Part shown: in pieces, positions 1 through 10,460 of the stretch
Layout of the letters: each line of letters starts with the position of its first letter
Numbering within the stretch: position 1 is the stretch's first letter
NCBI GenBank assembly: GCA_015179045.1
Contig: WHUZ01000022.1
Span: 558,001-622,000 of the forward strand
Direction: 5' to 3'
DNA from: Kalaharituber pfeilii
Lineage: Eukaryota > Ascomycota > Pezizomycetes > Pezizales > Pezizaceae
DNA length: 64,000 nucleotides
Notes under the pieces: generated by a model
The model's database searches: none
Told to the model about the DNA's origin: nothing
The model's input: the letters and a program-made list of their open reading frames with translations, nothing else
Made by a program: the position numbers and the translations under genes

Positions 1-90
1 GTCATACTCTAATGGATATACTTATGAAACTAAAACAAACATGTATATAAAAGTTCATCGGCAAGTTAGTATGCATAGTAGATAAAAAGC
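1..90 (+). pseudogene. Decayed C-terminal end of a DDE transposase
   Basis: Read in the frame beginning at the TCT near base 9, this stretch gives a tail of the form Y-T-Y-E-T-K followed by Y-I-K-V-H-R-Q-V. It parallels the last 24 residues of the transposase fragment ending at 8399 (T-Y-G-T-K, then V-Y-K-S-H-R-R-V). I infer a diverged second copy of that transposase family, truncated by the left edge. The matching right terminal repeat (positions 8671-8695) is not visible downstream here. The match is short, so confidence is low. Confidence 0.35.
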
Positions 91-1004
91 AAAGTGGTAC
101 CGTAATTAATATAATACTTTAGACTTAACCTTTTTTAAGCAATTTTTTTATATGCTTACTACAGTAAGCTCAAAATCTTACCTACTGTAACTTGTATTAG
201 TGGTACAGTACGTAACTTCGATTACGGTAGGGCTCTCCCACCAAAAATTACCTGTCTTTACTACAACCTTTTTCAGAAAAAAATTTATAAAATTCAAAAA
301 CGCTATATACAGTAGATTGATTCTTCACTCAGTCCTCTTTATATCTATATGCACTTTTAAATTTTTGCGATTTTTGTTGCGTCAGTGATTGACGGTTGGA
401 ATTTAGGATCAAAAATGTGCCGACTAAAAGGAGTTCCGCAACCATATCCCTCCCATTCATCCATTCTTAAGAGAGAAAAAAAAAAAAAAATTAACTCCAA
501 AACTAAGTAAATCCCCCATTTAGCATATCCTTTGATCCCCCCCCCCCCCCACTACACTTTTACGTTATCCTTAGTTATTATATAAAGGATCCCCCCCCCC
601 CCCCCGTTACTTTTACACGATTTAACCTTCCCCCCACCCGAGAAAAGCAAAAAAAAAAACTAGGGCAAAATATAAGAAATATTAGGGTTTGGAACTGTGG
701 AGGAAAAAGTTTTATTTAATGTCTGATTTTTATATATACGGGTAGGAAGGTGAATTCGCTATGATTTTTTGTAAAAAAAAAACAAAAAAGAAACATAAAA
801 AACTTTTATATACTTTTTTATATACAAAATAAAGATAAATCTTGGATGACAAACTTAACGACTGGACTGAAACGAGCGTGTGAGCTTGGTTGTACAGCGA
901 TGAAACAAAGCATCAAAAAATAACTCTGTTTATACAGGCGTTCTCGACAAATAATAGGGAGAAAAAAAAAAACACCCCACAGAAAATAAGCACCTACACT
1001 CCCT
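91..1004. other. AT-rich non-coding stretch with C and A homopolymers
   Basis: No convincing gene. The stretch is AT-rich and holds two long C runs (537-550 and 591-605) and several A runs (479-490, 775-790, 964-973). It lies downstream of the secreted-protein gene, so its right end probably contains that gene's 3' untranslated region. Short open frames here lack coding character. Confidence 0.6.
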
Positions 1005-2768
1005 TCACTCCACCACCACGACTCCCTCCTCTCTCAACCTCCCTCCCAGCCTCTCCTCATCCTCCTTATGCATCTTCTTTGCCATCTTCAACTTCCCCAG
1101 CTTCCTCTCCCGCTCATATGTCTCCTCCCTCAACCTCTCCAACAGCTCTCTGTCATTGTACACCTGCTCTGCCGTCGGGAAGTTCAAGTAATTATGGTAC
1201 TGACTGTCCCCCTTTGACATGGCCTGCAAATTCGACCACTCCAATGCATCACCATGCACCGTCTTCGCAAGATTCTTATTCCTGCGCTCCGCTGCCGCCT
1301 TGGTAGCCTCGTTTAGCTGGTCGACCATCTCATTCTTCTGCTGGGCCGTCAGCGCATCGCTGAAGTACTGCTTTGTGCGGGGGCCGTCAGAGAGCGGAAA
1401 GTGCTTGTCGATCCACGAGGCCGGAATGTTTTCTGAGATCCACTGTTCCACCTCGTTGTCTCGACTCATGCCAGGGAGATTGTTGTACCAGAACTTTGGC
1501 CTGTTAGGGTCGTTCGACAAGAACCCGTATGTGAAGTAACTCCCGAGCTTCTCCAACGCCGAAATCTCCTTGTTCCCCTCAATGAGTCTCGGAATGGGGT
1601 GGGGATCGTCCTGCTGCGCATAGTAGACATCGGTGCCCCAGAGCCATTTCTGTGGTGGTGGTGGAGGTGACTTATCGTACAGCTCGTGGTGCTGCGGATG
1701 GGTCACATCATGAACCTTCTTCTGGTCCTTATACCACTCAAGGAGGATCTGGTAATTTCTGCGGTCCTTACGGGAGAGCTTTGTTGGGTCTAAACCCTGT
1801 TCGAGGAAGAGGGCCTCCGTGGGGGTAAGTGCATTGGGGTCCGGGCGGACACCCTCGTCCCATTTCGCCGGGACGTGGTCCTTGACCCAGCCGGCTTTTT
1901 GCAGCGTCTCGAGGTTGGTCATTACTTGCGCAGCCTTGTTGGAGAAGGTACCTACGTTTCCACGTGGAGGGCCAGACTCGGAAGTGATTGGGGAGCGATA
2001 GCCTGAACCTAGCTTTCGGAGTCTGTCGTGGTCGCGATTTGCGAGCATGTCGTAGCCATTGCCGTTGCCAGCTTGATTCTCGTCAGAGTCGAAGAGGTCA
2101 TCGGACTCAGAATGGAGTTTCTTGATCTTGCGCTCGGCAGCACTACGTTCGGCGGCAAGGCGAGCGTTTTGCTCTGCTATAGCAGCAATGTCCTCTTGGC
2201 CTTCGGCGGTAGGGGCAGAGCCCTCCACTTCAACCACGCTGTCGCCAATTTGGGGGGAGGAGATGACAGTTGCTTCCTCAGTCTCGGTTTCCACAGGCTT
2301 GTTGGAAATGCCGGTGATTCTGGCCTTCACTTGCTTGAACCAGTTACTGAATTTGCGTCCAAGATTCTTGAAGGCCTCGGCCTTGTCGCCAGACTTGAAC
2401 CAATTCTTGACTGCCTTGAAGAACTTGCTGAGACCTTGGGCGACAGATTTGAGGAAGCTTGGCTTATCGGCTGCCTCGGCCGATATATCGGTGATAGGGG
2501 ACTCCGGAGCTGCGATGTTGATGGATATATCTGGGGAGGTACCTCTTACTGGGGCGTCTTCACGCTTCTCAAGCTGCCCATGAGCCTTCAGCTGGTGAGT
2601 AGTGGTAATGCCGAAGGGGCCGCAGTTGGTAGCGATGGTTGGCTCCAAGGCCAACACATTGCAATTTGCATTGGCGACTGCATTGGGAACTGGAAGGGCA
2701 AAGGCCCGACCGGCAAAGCTGACGGCGTATGCCGCGATAAAGAAGGGAATAAGAATCTTGGGCTGCAT
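1005..2768 (-). CDS. Secreted protein of unknown function, 587 aa
   Basis: A single uninterrupted frame of 587 residues on the minus strand. The N-terminus has a basic start (MQPK), a hydrophobic core of about 17 residues and an A-F-A cleavage context near residue 24, so it looks like a classical signal peptide. The mature protein has no family I recognise. Residues about 105-155 hold two related Lys/Phe/Trp-rich helical segments (K-N-W-F-K and S-N-W-F-K-Q cores). Residues about 190-235 are acidic and probably helical. The C-terminal half (from about 290) is rich in W, Y and P and ends in a charged helix. There is no membrane segment besides the signal. The start is the first ATG after a TATA-like box about 95 bp upstream. 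It may be a cell-surface or effector-like protein, but this is inference from the signal peptide only. Confidence 0.75.
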   Translation of the reverse strand: MQPKILIPFFIAAYAVSFAGRAFALPVPNAVANANCNVLALEPTIATNCGPFGITTTHQLKAHGQLEKREDAPVRGTSPDISINIAAPESPITDISAEAADKPSFLKSVAQGLSKFFKAVKNWFKSGDKAEAFKNLGRKFSNWFKQVKARITGISNKPVETETEEATVISSPQIGDSVVEVEGSAPTAEGQEDIAAIAEQNARLAAERSAAERKIKKLHSESDDLFDSDENQAGNGNGYDMLANRDHDRLRKLGSGYRSPITSESGPPRGNVGTFSNKAAQVMTNLETLQKAGWVKDHVPAKWDEGVRPDPNALTPTEALFLEQGLDPTKLSRKDRRNYQILLEWYKDQKKVHDVTHPQHHELYDKSPPPPPQKWLWGTDVYYAQQDDPHPIPRLIEGNKEISALEKLGSYFTYGFLSNDPNRPKFWYNNLPGMSRDNEVEQWISENIPASWIDKHFPLSDGPRTKQYFSDALTAQQKNEMVDQLNEATKAAAERRNKNLAKTVHGDALEWSNLQAMSKGDSQYHNYLNFPTAEQVYNDRELLERLREETYERERKLGKLKMAKKMHKEDEERLGGRLREEGVVVVE

Positions 2769-2860
2769 TTCACAAAGATGTCAGCAAAGAGGAGTTGTTG
2801 TATCTGTGTAATAATGTATTCTTGCGAAGGGAAAGCACATCTAGAAGGAGACAATGGGGG

Positions 2861-2869
2861 ATTTATATT
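2861..2869 (-). promoter_or_regulatory. TATA-like box of the secreted-protein gene
   Basis: On the minus strand this reads AATATAAAT, about 95 bp upstream of the ATG at 2768. The position and sequence fit a fungal TATA box for this gene. No transcript start can be seen directly. Confidence 0.45.
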
Positions 2870-3013
2870 CTTCCTCCATGCCTCATCGGCCTACGCAGTA
2901 AGCTCTGACGAGGCTCGACAAAGGCTGCGAGAGTTGTCGCAAGTTTCTCTGCTGGATAGCATTGGAGATGTGTAGCTCGGCCGAGTCTGATGCGGGCTGG
3001 AACACTGATACTA

Positions 3014-3544
3014 CTAGTACTTGGTGACAAGCTTTGTGATATTGGCCTTTTGGAGATTGGGGCCCCGCATGATCCTGAAGCCTGAACTAGATGAGGTGCA
3101 GTGCAAGCGCTGTAGTAGATAGACAGTCACCGAAATGTCGATGTTCGATGGAGGCGCATGGGGTATAAGCGAGCGTTGGCGAATATGCCTGCTAGTTCTG
3201 TCCACGCTTCTTTTTGCAGCAGCACATTCTTCAATGAGATCTTGTTCCATGGATACCACAAATCCAAATTCCAAGACTCCCGGACGGGGAGCGCTAGATT
3301 TCATCACGTTTCGTCTCCATTCGTAGTAGTAGTTCTTGCCGTCACATCTTTTTAAGACGACTAGATAAGGTTGATATTGTTCGGTAGTATTTATATCCTC
3401 CGTGTCCTCGTCACTAGTCGTGGTTGAAGTTGATGAAAGTGTGGTGAGTCTGAGTTTTCTTGCGTTTGTTCGGTCCGTGGGGTGAGTTTCTTTGCCGAAA
3501 TGAGAGTAAATGGTGCACGCGACTTCCAACGTTGGTAGCTGCAC
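3014..3544 (-). CDS. Hypothetical protein, 176 aa, doubtful
   Basis: An open frame of 176 residues with no family I recognise, no signal peptide and no membrane segment. Residues about 35-55 are Ser/Thr/Asp-rich. Its 5' part (plus-strand 3432-3545) is repeated in degraded form at 5189-5275, where the frame is broken. It could therefore be a piece of a dispersed repeat rather than a gene. It sits divergently from the secreted-protein gene's promoter region. Confidence 0.3.
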   Translation of the reverse strand: MQLPTLEVACTIYSHFGKETHPTDRTNARKLRLTTLSSTSTTTSDEDTEDINTTEQYQPYLVVLKRCDGKNYYYEWRRNVMKSSAPRPGVLEFGFVVSMEQDLIEECAAAKRSVDRTSRHIRQRSLIPHAPPSNIDISVTVYLLQRLHCTSSSSGFRIMRGPNLQKANITKLVTKY

Positions 3545-4611
3545 ACCACACTGTCGGGGAATCTTGGCAAGCTGAGGCCTACCGACTCCAGAGAATGGGG
3601 GTTATTTCTATGAGGCCAGCAGGGAGGATTTCCTCACCACGAGAATACTCATCGACGGTTATGGTGTCAGTTCTACATCTGCTAGGCTTTACAGTCGTTC
3701 TGTGCATCATCATCAGAATGTGGGAATATAGCCCAGAACCCGAACAGGTTTTAGGAAGCAGGACAGAGATATATACATTAGCGCAGACCAAAGGATATAA
3801 AACCGGGGTCTAGAGGGAGAGAAGCTCGGGGGGAGAAAGAAAAGGACAACAAATAAAAGTTGAACCGACACAGAATATACTCTTTTCATAGGCTTTGTCC
3901 TTCATCATCGGGTTTGCCCTTACAGCAGCTACTACAAAGTTTCCATTTTATTCACTAATATACACACTTGCTACTTCGGATCTCAGACCCTACAAAAGTT
4001 CAATATCCAACCGTGAACAGTCCAAGAATATCTTGCTTTACACCCTCCACCCATCGCATACCCTGATTTCGCAACCTCCACCAATTCAATTGCCTCAGCC
4101 ATTTCGCTACCTTCGTCAATGTCCTCGATCTCTTATCCTTCGCTAATGTTGCAACCGCCGCCATTGTCATCGTCTGTCAACGCCCCCGATTACACAACCT
4201 CCACCGTTGCCATCATCGCCGTCTGCAAGGTCCACTATTTCGAAGCCTCCGCTATTGCTATATTTGCGAAAGTATTGTCGAGAGAGAATTATATTTAGAG
4301 TGTCTTGTTGTAACTGCGCACTTCTTCATCTATTGCTCAAGCAGATTAAACCTTTGATCAATATTGTCCTGAGGTTTGAAACTACAGCCTCTACTATTGG
4401 CTTCCCAACCTTTTTCTAGTCTTTCGAAGTATATATGCAATAGAAAGAGATTGTCTTTTTATTATTAAGAGTGTAATAATATGCATCAATAGGAAGTAAC
4501 TGTCTACGTCTATTCTTCTTGTAATACAAGGGTATCTCATTTTTATATTACTGGTAAAGGTATTATAATAATTAGACTGCCTAGAAACACTAATGCAAGT
4601 GGGATGGTATC

Positions 4612-4678
4612 TTGCCGGCCCGAGGGATAGCATATAAATATGCATTTATCTCTTATTCAAATACTTATTGTTGTCTAG
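4612..4678 (+). repeat. Isolated end of a MITE related to 60028-60328
   Basis: The core here (ATAAATATGCATTTATC, then TCAAATACTTATT and GTCTAG) matches the right terminal inverted repeat of the 301-bp MITE at 60028-60328. The opposite end is not clearly recognisable upstream; a weak candidate starts at CTAG near 4417. I read this as a decayed or truncated copy. Confidence 0.55.
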
Positions 4679-5090
4679 TAAATTTATTGTTTATTATTAT
4701 TTATACAACTGAATATTTTGAAAGAGAGAGGGTACCTCTCTTACAGAATATATTTTCGAATGCTCTATTAGACAATAACACAGGGCTACAGACCCCGGTT
4801 TTATTTCAAAGCTGGGTTTTGATTTCACATAAACCCTTAGCGGTACTGTAGCGGAAGGCACCCATTGTCGAAATTCAATTTGAATAAAAATTGAAGAAGG
4901 TAGGATAGTGTGAAGAGTGGGTAGGTACTGAGGGCTGTAGCCCTCAATTGCTCGGGGATATTGCAGGATCTCTTGTGGTTGCTACGGAACCGATGCTAGC
5001 ATCCGTAGCGTAGCCATCCCCTAACTCTTACCTGGTGACATCCAGATAATTTGCTAAATTCCATCGTTACTTCGGTTGTGGTTTGGGTTT

Positions 5091-5188
5091 GAGATTCTAT
5101 TGGCGTTGTCCTTGGAGCCGTGCAGCGCCGACTTAATAAGTTGCGGCCGCAGTGTTTTCCCTTCGAGCAGACGAACTGTACCCCGTCA
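5091..5188. repeat. Dispersed repeat, copy 1 (also 10086-10178)
   Basis: This block shares the landmarks GGCGTTGTCCTTGG, AAGTTGCGGC and GTACCCCG, in the same order and spacing, with 10086-10178. Both copies lie in the same orientation. No terminal repeats or coding potential are visible, so the nature of the repeat is unknown. Confidence 0.6.
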
Positions 5189-5275
5189 AGTTGATGAGCG
5201 TGAGTTTCTTTGCGTTCGGTTGATGAGTCTGAATTCTTTGCCGATATGAGAATTAAAAAGGTGCACGGGACTTCC
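5189..5275. repeat. Degraded copy of 3432-3545
   Basis: It shares GTTGATGA, GAGTTTCTTTGC, TTTGCCGA-ATGAGA and GGTGCACG-GACTTCC with 3432-3545, with small insertions and deletions. It directly follows the dispersed repeat at 5091-5188, so the two blocks may belong to one larger decayed element. Confidence 0.5.
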
Positions 5276-6565
5276 CAGCACAGTCTGCGGGACTACCCAA
5301 TTTTGTAATCCCGCACACCCACACCCATACCCACAATACCCATTGTAGGTACACTCCTCGCTAAATCCGAATCCGAAGTGGGATATGAAAAAGCTTGAGC
5401 ACATCTAGGACTAAAAGTAAGTATGTATATACACTACCGCGTGAATCATCATGCTGGTTACGAGACTAATTATCGCCTTGAGTTTGGAGCTTGTTGACAT
5501 TGAACAGAGAGCTACGCAGTTATAGGGTTTATCTGAGAACCCCGATACCATTAACACGTATACAAATCGTCTGCGGATGCTTGACAGGATATTGTGGGAG
5601 ATGAGGCTGGGAGGCTGAAGGAGGGTATAAAAGGAGAGCATGTAGACAGCCATCTTGCAAAAGACACCCCACTCATGGTGCTGTCGCAAACCCATCTTGG
5701 AACTGTGGGGAACCTTGGCATTCCAAGATGCTACGGGGGGCGCACATGATCCGAGGTATGGGGGGGATTTGATTACTGAAAGGGGAAGGGGTACTGGAAG
5801 GTGGAGGGTATTTCTTGAGGTGGCCGAGGAGGGCCTGTGAAGGAGAGCATCACCAATACGGGGTCGAGTTCAACAGATAATGATCATCTCAGCTGCTTGC
5901 TCTTGTTCTTCCCACTAGACCACTTTTCCCTCTCACAGTGCACGCCTTTCCCCCACAATATAACACCTACGCAGCAAGCACAAATGCTGAGGCTACACAG
6001 CTCCCACCACCTCCACTCTAGTATCCACATGCTCAAGCTACTCAATGCAAATCTTCCAGCCAATAGCTATAGCTAGAGCGCCGGAGACAGCTTATCCCCA
6101 GCAGTACAATCCGCTCAGCGACCCCGAAAGAGCAGTTGGAGACCTGCGGAAGAGCCTGCAGTATCTGAAGCACCCACTCCATCCCTCCCTCCCTCCTCTC
6201 CTTCATTTTCTCTTCATCCTATACTTTCATTATTGATTGTAATATTAATTATCTTTGCTGTCATGTCGTTCGCTAGGTACGGGAGCACTGAAAACCCTCT
6301 TCATAGTATCTATGAATAGTTCATGTTTCTAGAGCTTATGCTGACTGTTAGTATTTAATATAAGTTGTCCGAGGCATTGTCAACAAATTCGGCAATACTG
6401 GCTCTGCTCATAATGCAGATATTGTCATATATTTACTATCTATTAATACTTCTCACCGGCACTGGTGACCTTCGCAGTGCCCTCCAGGAAGTCTGGAGGG
6501 CCTGTGTGGTTGTTACCCATGTGGCCATAGCTCACACGACTCCCACCCCATCCCGTGAGAGGAGG

Positions 6566-6664
6566 AGATGGTGGTGGTGGTGGTGGTGGTGGTGGTGATG
6601 GAAGAGGAGGAGGAGAGGGGGCGGAAGAGGGGGGGAGAAGAGGAGGACGAGGAGGACGAGGAGG
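6566..6664. repeat. (GGT)n and (GGA)n microsatellites
   Basis: A run of GGT triplets at about 6568-6597 is followed by GGA/CGA-type triplets to 6664. Frames through it encode poly-Trp, or poly-His on the minus strand, and are artefacts of the repeat. Confidence 0.85.
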
Positions 6665-7537
6665 ATAAGAATTTCAATCCAAAGCTGCTGGCATAGGTAA
6701 TATTGACGACGCCGGACCAGAATCTTCATACAGCTCAGCTCTGCGTTCGGCCATGTGGTGTGTACATGATATATACGAGGGGACTAGTAGCAAGGTAGTG
6801 TCGGAAACACGTGACGACGAAGGTCGTTTGGCATAGCAGGAGGAGGAAGGAAGAGGTAGGAAGGAAGATACTGTAGGAATCTTGGTGTTGTGGGGAGGAA
6901 AAGAGGTTCGAAGTCTTGGCAATGGAACGATGGTGGAAGCTCTGGGAACTACCGAGAAGGGAAAGGGAACAATAAAGAAGGAGAGATAAAAGAGAGGGAA
7001 GTTCCTATACTTAAACACATCATCCCACTCTCTATACAAGAATACGCCGTCAGATTTGGTGCTCACACTGTGATACGAGAGAACCCCGGGGTGCTGCGAG
7101 GAAAAGAAAGATATATTACGGACAAGAAGAAGACTTTAGGGGCGAAAAGAAGACTTGGCTACCGAAGCCAAAGTAGAGAACTTTAGAGCGAGGAGCAACC
7201 TGGCTGCTAACAACAGAAACAGCTGGGCACTTTATGAGACGAACAAACAAAGAAGAAGATCAGAGGTGCTACCAAAGACCTCTCTGGATAAAAGGATTAG
7301 AGAACTTCAAGATGAAGCTAGAGATTTGAGACTGAGAGATTTCGGATACAAAGAAAGAACTTTGAGGCATTGGGAAAGACAGATGAATAGCTTGTTTCAT
7401 CATCTGGAGGAAGCTATGATATTGTGCCAGGAAGTGGAACGTTAGCTCTGCTGGACAAAACACTGATCCCACCCAGTGGAACCGTATCAGATAATTCAAC
7501 GGACCCACCTCTCGAAACCATGAAGTCAGAGCTATTA

Positions 7538-8695
7538 TGGTGATGTGCATCAATAAGGGACCTGCTGTTACATTTGCTGGCTTGCTGACTAATAGGTAAA
7601 AAATTGCTGGCCCCTCGCGCCCCTCGCGCCCGCTCGCCCCTAAGGCCCATCAATCTGAGCAGATTCAGCATCACATAACACTACAACGAAGCAGATTTTT
7701 GACATCGGACAACTTGAGTGAAGACCCTAAGAGTGAGTATATTCTAATTTATCGCTTTTTTCCTACAGAAAAAATTAATTAACAATGCAGCGACAGGCTG
7801 GTTCTTCATACACATTGCCTTACCAGTCCCATTCATCAGCAGCATCAAGTGACAATTTCAAGCAACACTGCGAATTCATTACCATGGCCCGTCCCAGTAA
7901 GAAAAGAAGAGCTTGTTTGCTTGCTTCTGCTGCTAGGAAGCAGAAAAGGAAAGCACTGGTGCCGGCAGTTACGGTGGAAGTGGATACCTCTATTGTGGAG
8001 GTGGATACCCCCATTGTATATAGCGAAAGCGAAGAGTCTTTAATAGACGAGTCTGAGTGGCATCAAGAAGAGGAGGAACAAGATGATGAGCAAGAGATTC
8101 AAGAGTTGAGCATGACAATAGATGTTCACAAGGAGTTGATGAAAAATATAATAGATGTGGACTTCTCAATTGAGTATTTTTGGGCAGCAGCTAAACGTTA
8201 TACACGCAATAATTGTGAGTATAATATTGATGCTTTACGTTCAACAGTTCCATTAAGTCTCAAGTCTATTTCTGATCTTACTATTAATCGTTTTTTTCAT
8301 AAATGTTTACGTACTATGGAGGCGTATCGAGATGGTTGTACATATGGTACAAAAGAGTTTACTGAACGTGTATATAAAAGTCATCGCAGAGTTAACTAAA
8401 TATTTCTATATATAGTAATTTTTTTCTACACTAGTACTAATTGGATAATCTTGGCTATCTTAGCATGTTACATTAAGAGGGCGTCTCATACAAAGTTGAA
8501 ATTTTTCAATTTAGAATTTCTCAACACTGACTAAATATTTTTTAAATTGGACGTCGAAGGTTTGTAGAGCAGGTGAAATAGTGCGTATTTTCGATCTTTG
8601 ATTTCCAATCAGATGTGGTTGGGTAATACAATTATTCATCAAGTTTAAGTCCATATTTTTGGCTAACACGGGTCCCTTATTGATGCACATCACCA
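7538..8695 (+). mobile_element. TA-flanked DNA transposon remnant, 1158 bp
   Basis: The ends are perfect 25-bp inverted repeats: 7538-7562 starts TGGTGATGTGCATCAATAAG, and 8671-8695 is its exact complement. Both ends are flanked by TA (7536-7537 and 8696-8697), the target duplication of Tc1/mariner-type elements. The interior carries only the C-terminal part of a transposase (7785-8399). The identical ends suggest fairly recent movement as a non-autonomous deletion derivative. It interrupts the gag-like pseudogene. Confidence 0.88.
7785..8399 (+). pseudogene. Transposase C-terminal fragment inside the TIR element
   Basis: The frame of 204 residues begins with a basic, Lys/Arg-rich segment, then an acidic patch (about 80-105). 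From about residue 125 it holds a stretch recognisable as the end of a fungal DDE transposase: I-E-Y-F-W-A-A-A-K-R-Y-T, C-E-Y, L-R-S-T-V-P, M-E-A-Y-R-D-G and K-S-H-R-R-V-N. The catalytic aspartates that should precede the I-E-Y-F-W block are absent, so the product cannot be an active transposase. The N-terminal part may be unrelated sequence fused by the deletion. Closest family by pattern: Tc1/mariner-superfamily DDE endonucleases common in fungi. Confidence 0.65.
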
Positions 8696-9089
8696 TACTC
8701 AAGACCATATCCTTGGAGCCACTTAGTGTCGAACCGTCGGTAACCACTCCAGCAGTAACACCGGAAAGTGAACCTGCAGTAGTCCCCGCTCCAGCAGTGA
8801 TATCAGAAAGTAAACCTGGATGGTATCGGCGAGTTCAGATTATGGCTTCCATTGCTAAAATCACCCCCTTGAAAGGGCAGAAAGTCACCAAGCAAATCCT
8901 GGAAGAATACTTTGATGATGTGGAGTTTGCAGCCGATACTCTGAGCCCAGATGGCAATGCAAACGACAAAACTAAATGTAATATTCACGAGAATTCACGC
9001 TGCAGTACTGCACTCAATAGTATTTCATTCACATAGATTTCGATAATGATAAAAGAAAAGAAAACGAGAAACCAACCCAATACATATAC

Positions 9090-9235
9090 TCAAGCTTCCC
9101 TCCACAATTTTCCTCGAAACAAACCTCCGCCACACCTCACAAGCCTCCGCTGCAATCCACAAACTCCCAATACCTCCGCTATACTCCAGAAGCCTCCGCC
9201 ACACTTAACAAACCTCCGATCCGCTAGATCACCAT
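9090..9235. repeat. CCTCCGC-rich low-complexity block
   Basis: Irregular repeats of CCTCCGCCACAC or CCTCCGCTGC type. It lies between two gag-like blocks and probably represents inserted or expanded sequence. A similar CCTCC-rich composition occurs at about 4040-4260. Confidence 0.5.
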
Positions 9236-9823
9236 TCCAACACTAAAATCAGGATCTTTTGGCAAAATTTGGAGGGTCTAGCTGCCGAATTTTGGCGGGA
9301 ATTAGAAGAGAACAAGAAGGCTACGTATGAGATATTGAAGGAAACGTTTACAGAGAAGTTTTGCCTGAAAGTATTGCCAGAGAATAAGAAGTATGAGGTA
9401 CAGGCTGCTATATTTAATTTGGTATAAGGAAAAAAGAATATTATGGAATATGTCAAGGAAGCCAAAGAACTGAGAAGAAGAGTACCCAGAGAGATGGATG
9501 GCCTGATCGCAGTAGCGATAGTGAAAGGAATGGCGGACGAGCACAAGAGATCCCTGGTAGGACTGACATTGAGAAACACTTCAGGATTTACCTTTAAAAC
9601 TGCAGTGGAACAGATTGAAGGAGTTTATAGTGGATTAGGCCCATCTTTGTTTAAGGGAATGACTAACAATATTCCGATGACAGTGGCTACTCAGGCAGAC
9701 ATGATATTAGAGATGTTAAAAGTACTGAAAGGTATGCAGCAGATGACGGTGAATCCACCTCAACAACAGCAGCAGCAGTTCACCCAACAGTTCAACCAAA
9801 CCCCACAGTGTGTTCAGTCGTAG

Positions 9824-10460
9824 GGGGGAATTTCCGAAACTGGAAATGATAATGTAGAATTAGGCCTGAGGGATATTTCAGTGGGCTCTAGAGGCATTCT
9901 GCTCCTATTCTCCTATACACAGAATCAAATCTCGGGCCGTGAGGCGGTTCATTGCTAGTGGTAGTTCAGCAGTACATAATAGATGATGATTGATAACGGT
10001 ACAGATATGTTTGTTTATATAGATTGTGGTTTGGGTTTGTTGGTAAATGGATGGGCGCCGTGGTGGATGTGCATCCTGTATGCTGTATTCTTGGCGTTGT
10101 CCTTGGCGCCGTGCGGCTCCGACCTCGTAAGTTGCGGCTGCAGAGCTTCCCCTCCAAGCACACAACCGTACCCCGCCGGATAACGCCGTGCTCTCTATTT
10201 CTCCCCCCGCGGCTCGCCAAAAGCCGTGGAAACTCTCACAACGAAGTCGTGGAAACTCTCGCAGCGGGGCCCGTTCCACACACGCCTTCGTAAGAAGCCA
10301 ACTGGTATCAGCTTCGAGATTTGCTTGACTTGGACCCCACTTCTGCTGCTCCGGCTCTGCAACCCTTCTGTCCCCGTCAGCTATCCTTTTCCCACGGCAC
10401 ATTCTGGCACACTTCATATAGCTGCATACTATCCACCTCACTCTGGGCTTTTCTTCAACA
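9824..10460. other. Upstream region of the AMMECR1-domain gene
   Basis: No gene seen. It includes the second copy of the dispersed repeat (10086-10178) and the presumed promoter of the gene starting at 10461. No clear TATA box is visible; the 60 bp before the ATG are pyrimidine-rich. Confidence 0.5.
10086..10178. repeat. Dispersed repeat, copy 2 (also 5091-5188)
   Basis: Shares ordered landmarks with 5091-5188 in the same orientation (see that entry). This copy lies within the 5' flank of the AMMECR1-domain gene and may contribute to its promoter. Confidence 0.6.

Larger units (their letters stand above)
3545..7154. other. Intergenic region without a supported gene
   Basis: About 3.6 kb of mosaic sequence with no coding region I can support. 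It contains a MITE end (4612-4678), two blocks of dispersed repeat (5091-5188 and 5189-5275), a TATAAAA motif at 5627-5633 followed by only a 61-residue frame, and trinucleotide repeats (6566-6664). A short inverted pair built on CCGGGGTCT lies at 3797-3812 and 4788-4806. Several frames of 60-130 residues exist on both strands but have low-complexity composition and no recognisable domain. Confidence 0.55.
7155..9823 (+). pseudogene. Gag-like gene of an LTR retrotransposon, broken
   Basis: Three blocks look like parts of one gag polyprotein. Block 1 (7155-7445) encodes a charged, probably coiled-coil segment. Block 2 (about 7445-7537 joined to 8698-8990) continues into a Pro/Val/Glu-rich stretch and a segment ending L-E-E-Y-F-D-D-V-E-F. 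Block 3 (about 9250-9823) has the W-R-E-L-E-E-N, T-F-T-E-K-F and R-R-V-P pattern of retrotransposon gag proteins and ends in a Gln-rich tail. Lesions seen: a frame change near 7440, insertion of the DNA element 7538-8695, an unrelated stretch about 8990-9245, and an in-frame TAA at 9425-9427. Removing the DNA element together with one TA restores a continuous frame across 7537/8698. No protease, reverse transcriptase or LTRs are visible nearby. Assignment rests on pattern only. Confidence 0.6.

Noticed and set aside
890..2975. Plus-strand frames opposite the secreted-protein gene, including a 315-residue one at 2028-2975
   Set aside because: They are antisense shadows of the minus-strand gene, which has a signal peptide and an upstream TATA-like box.
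6532..6729. Minus-strand frame rich in poly-His
   Set aside because: Produced by the GGT microsatellite at 6566-6600; not a metal-binding protein.
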